Shown in pieces: positions 18,301-23,984 of a stretch of 24,585 bases of DNA (within the stretch, counting starts at the first letter, position 1; the number at the start of each line of letters is the position of its first letter). The position numbers and the translations under genes are program-made. The DNA comes from Apostichopus californicus. Taxonomy: Eukaryota > Echinodermata > Holothuroidea > Aspidochirotida > Stichopodidae. The stretch spans positions 1 through 24,585 of the forward strand of contig JAIPMN010000367.1 of NCBI GenBank assembly GCA_020650975.1. The letters run 5' to 3'. Below the pieces are notes generated by a model that had not been told where the DNA came from, did no database searches, and saw nothing but the letters and a program-made list of their open reading frames with translations.

Positions 18301-18942
18301 TTTTCACAGTAATACAAGAAAGCTGAGACATTCCAAGATAACCCCAGTGTTGAAAGGTTACCAGGACATTCTAGGCATGGTAGAACGAGGTGCTAAGGTT
18401 GTGAGGAGACAGGTAAGCGAGGAGAGAAGTAAATAGTATAAAACACAATACGGCATAGTATGTAGATGAAAGAGAAATTAGCAGATTTGACTCTGTTTTC
18501 GAAAATCTACAGAGAATGTAATATGGCGCAACTCGAAATATTTTAGTCATGCTCAAATATGTGCCTGTCAGGCTTCCGAATGGTATATTAGGAAGAAGGT
18601 GATGACCTTGGAGAGGGTCATGGGGGATGGGGGGGGGGCACTGTACGAGAATGTTACCAGTTCTGTGGCAAGGGTACATCGGAGTGCGTGTGTAGCGGAG
18701 AGGAATGAAGGATAGTAAATATACACAATATCCAGCAGTAGGTATTTAAGTATTGTGGAGTTTATTCTTCTCTGGAGTTATTCTTCTCTGGCTGAAATGC
18801 TAAGCTTTAGTGAAATTCAAGTTCAATATGTAAAGTTACAAAAAAATACCAACCTTCCATACTGTTATTTTATAACTTTTAACTCACCCTTGATACCTGG
18901 GCACATCTGCAAAGACTCACAACATCAAGGTACGAGAAAATT
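3241..18942 (-). CDS. FBXL20: FBXL2/FBXL20-type F-box/LRR protein, 12 exons, 5' end missing
   Basis: Substrate-recognition subunit of an SCF ubiquitin ligase: the F-box binds SKP1 and the LRR solenoid binds the target. The call rests on near-collinear identity with the vertebrate FBXL2/FBXL20 family, recalled from memory. Coding exons in transcript order are 18942-18888, 18102-18028, 16845-16751, 15251-15087, 13698-13572, 11788-11714, 10789-10659, 8564-8504, 7968-7924, 5073-5017, 4470-4258 and 3348-3241. Every border is AG/GT and the lengths (55, 75, 95, 165, 127, 75, 131, 61, 45, 57, 213, 108) chain in frame to 401 codons plus TAA. Human FBXL20 is about 436 residues, so only about 35 N-terminal residues are missing. 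Order: second half of the F-box, 12-13 LRRs of about 26 residues with the L-x-L-x-x-C and I-T/S-D signature, Pro-rich linker, Cys-rich tail and CaaX. Invertebrates usually have one gene co-orthologous to both vertebrate paralogues, so FBXL2 is an equally valid name. Confidence 0.95.
3349..4257 (-). other. Last intron of FBXL20
   Basis: The intron runs between donor GAG|gtgagt and acceptor gttacatttcag. It carries a poly-G run near 3528-3538 and the foldback element at 3915-4215. Open frames in 3550-3903 show no recognisable family. Confidence 0.9.
3915..4215. mobile_element. Foldback/MITE-like inverted-repeat element
   Basis: Arms 3949-3969 and 4163-4183 are inverted copies matching at about 20 of 21 positions (core TCATCAGTTTCG, then CCCCAAAT). 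Similarity continues outward with gaps: agcacagcccactttaa on the left pairs with the reverse complement of the segment after 4183. An inner hairpin is formed by agacattga (4043-4051) and tcaatgtct (4072-4080). Size and structure fit a non-autonomous foldback or MITE. No coding capacity and no clear target-site duplication were seen. Confidence 0.7.
4258..4470 (-). CDS. FBXL20: FBXL20 exon: LRRs 10-13
   Basis: Seventy-one codons, phase 0 at both ends, and the longest exon. It includes L-S-H-C-E-L-I-T-D-E-G-I-R-H, V-I-E-L-D-N-C-P-L-I-T-D-A-S-L-E-H-L and R-I-E-L-Y-D-C-Q, almost unchanged from vertebrate FBXL20. The acceptor is atccctgcag|ACA and the donor GAG|gtgagt. A foldback element lies just downstream in the next intron. 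Confidence 0.97.
4471..5016 (-). other. FBXL20 intron
   Basis: Short AT-rich intron. Near 4961-5000 there is a small local repeat of gggTTAATTAAGA-type words next to the exon 5017-5073 donor. Nothing else was recognised. Confidence 0.85.
5017..5073 (-). CDS. FBXL20: FBXL20 57-nt exon: LRR 10
   Basis: Nineteen codons, phase 0 at both ends: I-S-D-A-S-L-I-H-L-A-I-G-C-P-N-I-E-T-L, matching human ITDSTLIQLSIHCPRLQVL. The acceptor is ttacttcag|ATT and the donor CTG|gtgaga. A second AG 8 nt into the exon would break the frame, so the upstream AG is used. Confidence 0.93.
5403..5780 (-). other. Unidentified open frame, possible fossil coding fragment
   Basis: Stop-to-stop frame of about 120 codons with no ATG at its start. 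It has protein-like composition, with runs such as LVSRDLLKGLLVCDFRG and WLDGRYFVNTYTCPLKLRG. It lies wholly in an FBXL20 intron on the same strand. No splice signals that would join it to the neighbouring phase-0 exons were found. It may be a fragment of a mobile element or retrocopy, or chance; I do not recognise the family. Confidence 0.25.
5892..5911 (+). repeat. G10-T-G9 tract
   Basis: Two adjacent poly-G runs separated by a single T on the plus strand, so C-rich in the FBXL20 transcript. It has G-quadruplex potential on the plus strand. Confidence 0.9.
7440..7530. repeat. Dispersed repeat, copy 1 (partner at 8935-9025)
   Basis: aaacctgtccacttagccc, then tagcttctatgctgctatttc and tactgac with attctccatc, aligns in the same orientation with aaactgtccataagcccaag, tttccatattactattgcc and actgac with attctccattg at 8944-9025. 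The copies are diverged but collinear. Confidence 0.6.
7924..7968 (-). CDS. FBXL20: FBXL20 45-nt exon: LRR 9 core
   Basis: Fifteen codons, phase 0 at both ends: T-C-S-E-L-R-K-M-D-L-E-E-C-V-L, against human NCHELEKMDLEECVQ. The acceptor is tccatcag|ACC and the donor CTG|gtaaga. Two further AG dinucleotides lie just inside the exon (ctcag, ctcagag). Using the last would keep frame but delete TCSE, so the distal AG was chosen by homology. Confidence 0.92.
7969..8503 (-). other. FBXL20 intron with 123-bp tandem duplication
   Basis: Short intron between the 45-nt exon and the 61-nt exon. Most of its right half is the tandem duplication at 8212-8425. Confidence 0.85.
8212..8425. repeat. 123-bp tandem duplication with (GACA)n
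   Basis: caatacacagaagct starts at 8212 and again at 8335, 123 bp later. Each copy then runs through a diverged ttcatc segment, a ttgac segment and gacaga-rich sequence. The first copy has expanded to a (GACA)n microsatellite near 8290-8312. Confidence 0.8.
8504..8564 (-). CDS. FBXL20: FBXL20 exon: LRRs 8-9
   Basis: One nt plus 20 codons: T-L-E-V-S-G-C-C-Q-F-S-D-S-G-F-Q-A-L-A-R, matching the family segment LEVARCSQLTDVGFTTLAR. The acceptor is tgatttcag|AAC and the donor AGG|gttagt. Phase 0 at its 3' end fits the next exon. Confidence 0.93.
8935..9025. repeat. Dispersed repeat, copy 2 (partner at 7440-7530)
   Basis: Collinear with the copy at 7440-7530 as described there. It lies immediately outside the left arm of the large inverted repeat. 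Confidence 0.6.
9050..9400. repeat. Left arm of large inverted repeat
   Basis: gcctaactctgtgtaagatg (9086-9105) pairs with the reverse complement of catctaatgg/ctcctaaatctcacacacag around 10380-10415. Next, atcttcatcaaggg (9121-9134) pairs with 10358-10371, and gagactaaa pairs with tttagtctc (10321-10329). Similarity continues through gaagagttcac, gcaacc, caattgcc and tgctgcaagct as far as about 9400. Confidence 0.75.
9690..9870. repeat. Internal direct repeat, copy 1
   Basis: Shares GTTGCCATGGAAAC, aacttaataata, a (t/c)ctgca(c/g)taa(g/a)cctag segment and ttcagacttcataat with 9990-10170. The two copies are strongly diverged elsewhere. Confidence 0.6.
9699..9712 (+). promoter_or_regulatory. 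X-box-like motif (RFX site), copy 1
   Basis: GTTGCCATGGAAAC differs by one base from the palindromic RFX X-box GTTGCCATGGCAAC. RFX factors bind such sites near ciliary and other genes. A functional role deep in an intron is inference, since the motif is part of a repeat. Confidence 0.4.
9990..10170. repeat. Internal direct repeat, copy 2 (overlaps the right IR arm)
   Basis: Collinear with 9690-9870 through GTTGCCATGGAAAC, aacttaataata and gcagtaaacctagcct. Its right end overlaps the right arm of the large inverted repeat, so the arms and this direct repeat belong to one repeat family. Confidence 0.6.
10035..10048 (+). promoter_or_regulatory. X-box-like motif (RFX site), copy 2
   Basis: A second exact copy of GTTGCCATGGAAAC, 336 bp from the first. 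It is embedded in the same repeat but with diverged flanks. Confidence 0.4.
10120..10445. repeat. Right arm of large inverted repeat
   Basis: The reverse complement of this stretch aligns across its length with 9050-9400, diverged and with small indels. The arms enclose about 720 bp, so the whole structure is about 1.4 kb. No transposase frame was seen between the arms, so a foldback or non-autonomous DNA element is the likeliest reading. Confidence 0.75.
10659..10789 (-). CDS. FBXL20: FBXL20 exon: LRRs 7-8
   Basis: Forty-three codons plus 2 nt. N-I-S-D-D-G-M-Q-D-M-A-R-G-C is followed by L-K-S-L-C-L-S-G-C and L-T-D-K-S-L-L-S-L-S. The acceptor is atttctgcag|AAC and the donor CTAAG|gtcagat. 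The split Arg codon AG|A is completed by the next exon. Confidence 0.96.
10790..11713 (-). other. FBXL20 intron with perfect hairpin
   Basis: Contains the 20-bp hairpin at 11165-11231 and an A-rich run near 11652-11665. No coding sequence was recognised. Confidence 0.85.
11165..11231. repeat. Perfect 20-bp inverted repeat, 27-bp loop
   Basis: ctgtcacatcaaaggccaaa at 11165-11184 is the exact reverse complement of 11212-11231. Pairing extends about 5 bp further out with one mismatch (tcaattctg against tcaaatctg). The loop is 27 bp. It may be the core of a small foldback element or a precursor-like RNA hairpin in the intron. Confidence 0.85.
11714..11788 (-). CDS. FBXL20: FBXL20 exon: exactly one LRR
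   Basis: Twenty-five codons in phase 0 at both ends, from I-T-D-D-S-L-L-H-L-G to T-L-N-L-H-N-C-V, one complete cysteine-type LRR. The acceptor is ctctgcag|ATA and the donor is the near-consensus GTG|gtaagt. It is too short to stand out as an open frame and was recognised by protein similarity. Confidence 0.93.
11789..13571 (-). other. FBXL20 intron (1.8 kb)
   Basis: AT-rich. It includes an ATTA run near 12227-12246 and a C-rich low-complexity patch at 12857-12910 that opens a spurious Gly-rich minus-strand frame. No exon or element was recognised. Confidence 0.8.
13572..13698 (-). CDS. FBXL20: FBXL20 exon: LRRs 4-5
   Basis: One nt plus 42 codons: D-G-C-P-L-L-A-Q-L-N-I-S-W-C-N-Q-I-S-D-N-G and R-G-C-K-D-L-K-V-L. 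The ISWC and RGC motifs match human FBXL20 closely. The acceptor is tgctccacag|TGA and the donor GTAATG|gtaagc, phase 0. An 11-bp tandem array begins 21 bp upstream of the acceptor in transcript sense. Confidence 0.96.
13720..13807. repeat. 11-bp tandem array, 8 units in register
   Basis: Eight consecutive 11-bp units of the form TAAA(C/T)(A/G)TA(C/T)GG start at 13720, 13731, 13742, 13753, 13764, 13775, 13786 and 13797. Substitutions occur but no indels. The array ends 21 bp from the exon 13572-13698 acceptor, so in transcript sense it fills the branch-point region. Confidence 0.92.
14340..14885. repeat. Degenerate ~120-bp repeat rich in TGACCT
   Basis: About four diverged units, each with a (g)agtt(a)t...tt(t/a)ca segment, then AGACTTTGACCT and a GTTGACCTCAAATGACCTTTG-like end. 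TGACCT (AGGTCA on the other strand) occurs at 14342, 14456, 14466, 14601, 14713, 14740 and 14852. From memory, similar gactttgacctctgttgacct repeats are widespread in marine invertebrate genomes. Confidence 0.65.
15087..15251 (-). CDS. FBXL20: FBXL20 exon: LRRs 2-4
   Basis: One nt, 54 codons and 2 nt. It reads T-F-A-E-N-C-K-N-I-E-E-L-N-L and later L-D-L-A-S-C-T-A-I-S-D-Q-T-L, two full LRR units and the start of a third. The acceptor is cgttctag|AAC and the donor ATCAG|gtagcc. The donor is weaker than the consensus at positions +4 to +6. Confidence 0.96.
15252..16750 (-). other. FBXL20 intron (1.5 kb)
   Basis: Contains a poly-G run near 15735-15744 and a short (GACA)n near 16657-16674. No coding sequence or element was recognised; the frame at 16442-16750 minus is contiguous with the exon by chance. 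Confidence 0.8.
16751..16845 (-). CDS. FBXL20: FBXL20 exon: first LRR
   Basis: Thirty-one codons plus 2 nt. It begins G-P-V-V-A-N-I-S-K-R-C-G-G-F-L and contains L-S-L-R-G-C-K-S-V-T-D-D-A-L, matching the first LRR of the family. The acceptor is aatttacag|GGT and the donor AAA|gtgagtgg. The split codon AA|A (Lys) joins it to the next exon. Confidence 0.96.
16846..18027 (-). other. FBXL20 intron (1.2 kb)
   Basis: Contains a (CA)n microsatellite at about 17527-17545 and a splice-bounded 95-nt candidate exon at 17573-17667 that would not keep frame. Otherwise unremarkable. Confidence 0.8.
18028..18102 (-). CDS. FBXL20: FBXL20 exon: F-box/LRR linker (WNVLALDGSNW)
   Basis: Twenty-five codons in phase 0 at both ends, starting T-W-N-V-L-A-L-D-G-S-N-W and ending F-Q-T-D-I-E. 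This is the highly conserved linker between F-box and LRR domain. The acceptor is gttatttcag|ACA and the donor GAG|gtatgg. It joins in frame to the F-box exon 785 bp upstream. Confidence 0.97.
18103..18887 (-). other. FBXL20 intron with dispersed repeat copies
   Basis: Includes one copy of the gaggagacaggtaagcgagg repeat (18346-18435) and a possible degenerate copy at 18640-18715, plus a short (TA)n near 18138-18147. Confidence 0.8.
18346..18435. repeat. Dispersed repeat, copy 1 (partner at 19881-19970)
   Basis: Shares agtgtt, aggttaccag, cattcta, catggtagaacgag, gtgctaaggttgtg and ggagacaggtaagcgaggag in the same order with 19881-19970. A shorter version (ttgtgaggggacaggtaggtaagg) lies at about 19400-19442. 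A weak fourth (gttaccagttctgtgg, then gcggagagga) lies at 18640-18715. Confidence 0.85.
18888..18942 (-). CDS. FBXL20: FBXL20 exon: second half of the F-box
   Basis: Encodes (R)IFSYLDVVSLCRCAQVSR, the C-terminal half of the F-box that contacts SKP1, nearly identical to the vertebrate exon. The acceptor follows a pyrimidine-rich stretch ending in cgttcag and the donor is AGG|gtgagt. The exon is 1 + 54 nt, so the first base completes an Arg codon whose first two bases come from an upstream exon. That exon should end in the LPKELLL segment and was not found in the window. Confidence 0.95.
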
Positions 18943-19880
18943 CTGAACGAGAAAGGAAGAGAGAGAACAACTTGAAGGCAACTTTTTGAAACTTATTAAA
19001 TTGAACAAATGCTACAACAACTGCAGAAATGAAAAACAAAAGCGAAAGACAAAAACAAACAGGGAAAAGGGTCAATAAGTCACACAAGGGATGAAAGGAA
19101 CAACCAATCAGACCATTCTCACAGAACTGGTACACACATACAAGTGTAGATGCATGAAAACAGCAACAATCAGCCTGAAAAAAAATGCCGACCACAAAAT
19201 AAAAACTTACAGCAGAAGGTTCATGAGCAGTTCTATGACAGACTTAAGAAGCCGCTAGAACAGGATTGGGTGATTTACCAATTATTGAAAGAGACAGAGA
19301 TCATGAGAACTCTCTGTCATGCTCGACAGTCTCGGTTAGACACTTCGGCTAGTAAAACAACACAAGAGGTTAGTTGACTGGAAGTGACCAATCACCAAAG
19401 AGGACAAGAGTGCAATTGTTGTGAGGGGACAGGTAGGTAAGGAATCACATGAAATACTTTAATATATAGTGATGTAACTGACGGTACAATAGCTTGCCAT
19501 AATAAGGAACATTGAGGACCAGAATCAATATAGTGTATACTGTACATACAGTGCACAATTTGATAGGAAAAGAACGAGGAATTAAGACAAGATTTTATCA
19601 GTAGTATACATGTTTGTGTATAATAAAGCAATATTAGGCCTGACCTTGGGCATTAAATTGACTTTATTTTACTAAAGGTAATTTGACATTTCAACCACTA
19701 GAAATTCCAAAACTTACTGGTTTTGAATATTCACGAGTGACGAGGCCAACAAAGATCATAAGGAACCGTATCAATCGATTTAAGTCAAAAATTAATCCAC
19801 AAAAAAAAAGACGATGTAGGCACTTTGGGTGGTAGAATGAGAAGGGCATTGACCAGAGGTGCCAGTCATAGAGGGCGCAC

Positions 19881-19970
19881 AGTGTTAACAGGTTACCAGT
19901 TCATTCTACACATGGTAGAACGAGAGTGCTAAGGTTGTGGGGAGACAGGTAAGCGAGGAGCAAAGTAAAT
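19881..19970. repeat. Dispersed repeat, copy 2 (partner at 18346-18435)
   Basis: About 90 bp, closely matching 18346-18435 in direct orientation with only small indels. The close match suggests a relatively recent element or local duplication 1.5 kb apart. Confidence 0.85.
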
Positions 19971-20757
19971 GTGTTTTTCTTAGGCTGCACTACAGTATAC
20001 TTTCTGTACAAGTAGTACTTTTAACCTTGCAGCTCTAAGTATGGTGATTCTAACACTTTTCCCCTCCTTAAGATTCTACAGTACAGTGGAGAACAGTATG
20101 TTTACATGTACAGTAGACTTTGCCATTTGGTTTCAGCCTACCTGCAAAAAAAAAATGATTCCGAAACAATGATAGACCATATTTCTTGATCATACTTAAT
20201 CAACACCTGCACTTTAGAAATTGTTTTCCCCTCAAGCATTGCATAATTAGGCTACAGAACACATTGCAGCCTAAAATGTACAGTAACAGCCACATGAACT
20301 GAATAATGAGAACCAAAGTCTGTACTGGGCTGAGTCAGTATGTGACAGTTAAATACTAACTGTGCAGTGAGTGCGACAGGGCGTTAATTACTCATACAGA
20401 GAGAAACAAACTTTTGTCTCGGCAAGGTACGGGTAGCATACGATAACATGGTATTGTATATGTACAGACAGTACTGTATGATGATGCACTTAAACGGCAA
20501 CGAATCAGCAAATCTTTAAAATCTGAGATTGATTAAATATGAATTCCTACTCTGGAAACTATTCTCACTATGGCATCCGTATCTTTTGTTTGAAATTTAC
20601 CGTAAGGCTACAGTGCTGTACATGCCTACAGTACATGTAGCCATTTACAGGTCTCCAGTATCAGCTAACCATTTTCAGTATGTTAAATTTTGCAAGAACA
20701 AACTTTTAAAATGATTTTCCTAGAGGCTCTAAGCCGGGCTAACATTTACTGCCAAAG

Positions 20758-20840
20758 CACAGGGAATGATTTAGTGTTCAAATTTTATGTAGCAGTTTGG
20801 AGGCTCTAAACTTTATCTCACATAAAATAGTATGGTGACT
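20758..20840. repeat. Dispersed repeat, copy 1 (partner at 21592-21682)
   Basis: cagggaat, then ttcaaattttatg, tagcagtttgg, aggctcta and a terminal taaaatagtatggtg align in order with 21592-21682. The copies are clearly diverged. Confidence 0.65.
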
Positions 20841-21010
20841 GTGTGCAAAACTTTGAATAAGAAAAAAACAAATTAGCAGTTTGCCTGTTTTGCATAGCAT
20901 TATTCCCTGAAACATTTAGGAGTGTGTAACTAAGAACACAAATTTGTCCATTTCTCTATTATAAAGTATTTTTGATAAGCCATACCATATAAATTACTCC
21001 CTGCTACTGT

Positions 21011-21150
21011 ACCTCCCTTTTCCACCACCACCCCCCACCACCAACCACCATCCCCACAAACCCAGTCAAACCACACCCCCACCAATCCCACCCCCATTAA
21101 AACCCCATCCTCACCAACCCCCATCCCATCCCCACCAACCCCCATTCTCC
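21011..21150. repeat. C-rich CCACC/CCCATCC tract
   Basis: Nearly pure C/A/T sequence of CCACCA, CCCCCACC and CCCATCC words. The minus (transcript) strand is G-rich with many GGTGGG and GGGG runs, hence G-quadruplex potential. A Gly/Val-rich minus-strand frame across it is a composition artefact. Confidence 0.9.
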
Positions 21151-21591
21151 ACATGTGACGTCTAGAACACATCATCTCAGAATGCATATACTGTAGTAAA
21201 CAGTTGTTCAATATTACTGTATTTCACTTCATTACTAGAACTGTTGTACATAATTATAAGCCTGATCAAACACAGCATCTGCCAAAAGAAATGCTTAAAA
21301 CGTGAAATGTGGTTTCCAAGTAATATTTGTTTGCTTATATTCAATTTTCACCTTGGCAGGCTGTGTAAATGATTTAACCGTTAATGTTTAAGTTTCCTTT
21401 CTTTGTACAACTTCTGTCTGTCTGCTGGTTTGTACTAAATCTAGGTCTGAAAATGACCTACAGCCATTTACTTGACAAAACTCTTCCAGCATCAGCAATG
21501 TAGCAAATTTGGATTAAAGGAGGAAAGGTGTGGGGGAAAAAAAAGGGATATTATATACTTCATCTCACCCTCCCCCCTCTCTCTCTCTTAT

Positions 21592-21682
21592 TCAGGGAAT
21601 AAATTTAACATTTAAATTTTAGTCAGCAGGGTTGGGAGGCTCTGAATTTTGTCTAGAACGCTTTTAAAATACTACGGTGCGG
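21592..21682. repeat. Dispersed repeat, copy 2 (partner at 20758-20840)
   Basis: cagggaat, atttaaattttag, cagcagggttgg, gaggctctg and ttaaaatactacggtg align with the copy about 830 bp to the left, in the same orientation. Confidence 0.65.
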
Positions 21683-23040
21683 GCGTACCTCACATCTTGA
21701 TATGAATTTGTAGAGCATTTTGCTATATGCACTGATGAACAAATTATTCCCTTTTAATTAAGAAAACACTAAAGAATGTTGTTATATATATGCAACACCA
21801 ACAACACCAGTACAGTGTACATATATCAGTAGACCTTTGCTTACACAGAATTATCCTTAAAAACCAAAACAGTTTGAGTACAGATTATGTGATGCAAATG
21901 TCAATAAAGATGGCCTCAAAAGCAGGAAGTATTCCCCACAGAATAGATAATTTATATTTCACCTTCCTAATATCACTCGGGTCTCCACATCATAATAGAG
22001 AATGTACAATGCCTGGAAATATGTAAACATCAGTATTAAACACGTAGATGATTTTACAGCACTCTCAAAGTCGTATAAAAGTCATTACAGATTGCAGGCT
22101 AAGAGGAGACAAACGCTTTGTTATGAAATCACAGTACTTGTGAAACTGTCATTTCCTTTATGTACATATGCAGTATAGTCATCTTTTCGGTTCGGGGCTG
22201 TTTTTTATTGATTCGTGCAGGAATTTGTAGTTTGGGAGGGCCGATAAAAAGGCAAAAAAATTATTTCAGTCTGTAAAATTGTGGGGAGGAAAAAAAAATT
22301 AGAATTTGACTCAAATACATACATGTAATCTACTCAGGTCAAAGTTGAATTTATAACAGGATGCAATGAAAATTATGTTTCTGTTACTGACATTACAAAG
22401 GAAGACACAAATCTTATCTTAAGCCAAACTTGTAAGTTTGGAATTGAGCAGTCGAGATAATATTTGACGCTCAACCATTTCGTGAATATGCATTAATTCA
22501 TAACGAATGAAGAACAACTGGCGTTCATGTCATGACTGACATTGGTAACGTACAGTAGAAAGGCAAATTTAACATGAATAACATCAAGTTTGCCAAAATG
22601 TACTGTAGAACCAAAGGTAGGTCCTTTTAGGGTCTGTTCAAGCTAAACTAATATACTACATGATTGTGTGGAGACAGTTAAAATGAGAAGGAAATTCAAC
22701 GCAGTCAACCTTGGACACACCCATTGTACTTCACCAAGTCACTGCCACTAGCTGCTTATTTTGAACAAATTGCCCGTTACCGTACGTACACTACTGTACA
22801 TATAGCCGACTAAATATGTACATTGTCATTAGACCACACAAAATTATGAAGGCTGCACATTTTGCTGTACTGTAACAGCACTATTGACTTAGTTACAGTG
22901 TGATTATGTAAGTAAGGGTATATGCAGACAAATACAGAAAGCATATTGCAGGCTATTCTAGCACTTGTAACAGAAATACAGACTACTTGTAAAGGCATTG
23001 TACTGTAAACTATTGTAGTACTGAGTATTAAAGCATGTAC

Positions 23041-23390
23041 TAAGCCCCTTTCACACTTTCCCGGATCGAGCGACGGTTTGGAACGATCCGTAGTGCAAGG
23101 TGATCCGGCAGCATCCGTGACATGGAAAGGCGATGATGGGTGAAACTACGTATCCAGAACGGGTTGTTATGGGCTGATAAGGGTCCAGTACAGGTTACTA
23201 TGACTTTGTTACGGGTTTATAAGGATTGTTACGGATAGCTCCCCGGGTCTACTCTGTATAGGTGCGGATAACTTACGGGAAGTTACGGATAGCTACGGCT
23301 TACTAAGGCTCTCTTACAGGTTGATGCGGTTCCACTACGGCTTTCTACGGGCTGTTACATATCCGCTACGAATTATTATGGCTTGGCACG
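23041..23390. repeat. Degenerate GC-richer TTACGG array leading into the satellite
   Basis: The composition shifts at 23041. First comes a segment with several GATCCG words (23063-23120), then a loose array of about 10-12-bp units such as gttacggg, tttataagg, attgttacggatagct, cttacgggaa and gttacggatagct up to 23390. There it passes into the regular 24-bp repeat without a break. No coding sequence was recognised. Confidence 0.6.
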
Positions 23391-23984
23391 GTATCACAGT
23401 GTGATTACTGCAGACTATCACAGTATGATTACTACAGACTATCATGGTATCATTACTGCAGACTATCACAGTGTGATTACTGCAGACTATTACGGTATGA
23501 TTACTGCACACTATTACATTATGATTACTGCATACTATCACGGTATGACTACTGCAGACTATTACAGAATGATTACTGCAGACTATTACAGTATGGTTAC
23601 TGCAGACTATTACAGTATGGTTACTGCAGACTATTACAGTATGGTTACTGCAGACTATTACAATATGGTTACTGCAGACTATTACAGTATGGTTACTGCA
23701 GACTATTACAGTATGGTTACTGCAGACTATTACAGTATGGTTACTGCAGACTATTACAGTATGGTTACTGCAGACTATTACAGTATGGTTCCTGCAGACT
23801 TTTACAGTATTACTGCAGACTATTACGATATGATTACTGCAGACTATCATGGTGTGATTACTGCAGACTATCATAGTATGATTACTGCAGATTATCACAG
23901 TATCATTACTGCAGACTATCACGGTATGATTACTATCACAGTATGATTTCTGCAGATTATTACGGTATGATTACTGCAGACTAA
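23391..23984. repeat. 24-bp satellite, about 24 units
   Basis: The unit is TACTGCAGACTATTACAG plus TATGGT. Units from about 23577 to 23795 are almost identical, while both flanks carry TATCAC and ATGATT variants. A 3-bp deletion near 23810 keeps register; a 7-bp deletion near 23935 breaks it. Because 24 is divisible by three and no stop occurs in some frames, long open frames exist on both strands (8-residue repeats DYYSMVTA on plus, SNHTVIVC on minus). These are artefacts unless transcripts prove otherwise. Confidence 0.96.

Larger units (their letters stand above)
18943..23040 (-). other. Upstream FBXL20 intron or 5' flank, no exon recognised
   Basis: The F-box exon at 18942 needs an upstream exon ending in LPKELLL plus two bases of an Arg codon. 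A search by eye for that motif on the minus strand here found none. The stretch contains dispersed repeats (18.3-20 kb family and the 20760/21593 pair), a C-rich tract at 21011-21150 and frequent TACTGTA-type words. Open frames such as 19150-19377 plus are unrecognised. Confidence 0.6.

Noticed and set aside
18961-19015. F-N-K-F-Q-K-V-A-F-K-L-F-S just upstream of the F-box exon, faintly like the start of an F-box
   Set aside because: It is in a different frame from the F-box exon, has no donor, and lacks the near-invariant LPKELLL.
19150-19377. Hydrophilic 75-codon plus-strand frame, and a donor-bounded minus-strand segment in the same place
   Set aside because: Neither resembles the missing F-box exon or any family I know, and neither fits the required splice phase.
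20930-21211. Gly/Val-rich 93-codon minus-strand frame
   Set aside because: A composition artefact of the CCACC/CCCATCC tract.
22196-22230. Minus-strand stretch reading I-N-K-K-Q-P, similar to the missing INKKLPKE motif
   Set aside because: The similarity stops after six residues, LLLR does not follow, and no GT donor lies at the needed place.
23335-23946. Open frames of 187-195 codons on both strands with 8-residue repeats
   Set aside because: They exist because the satellite unit is 24 bp and stop-free in those frames. Both strands are open simultaneously, and there is no splice or start context.
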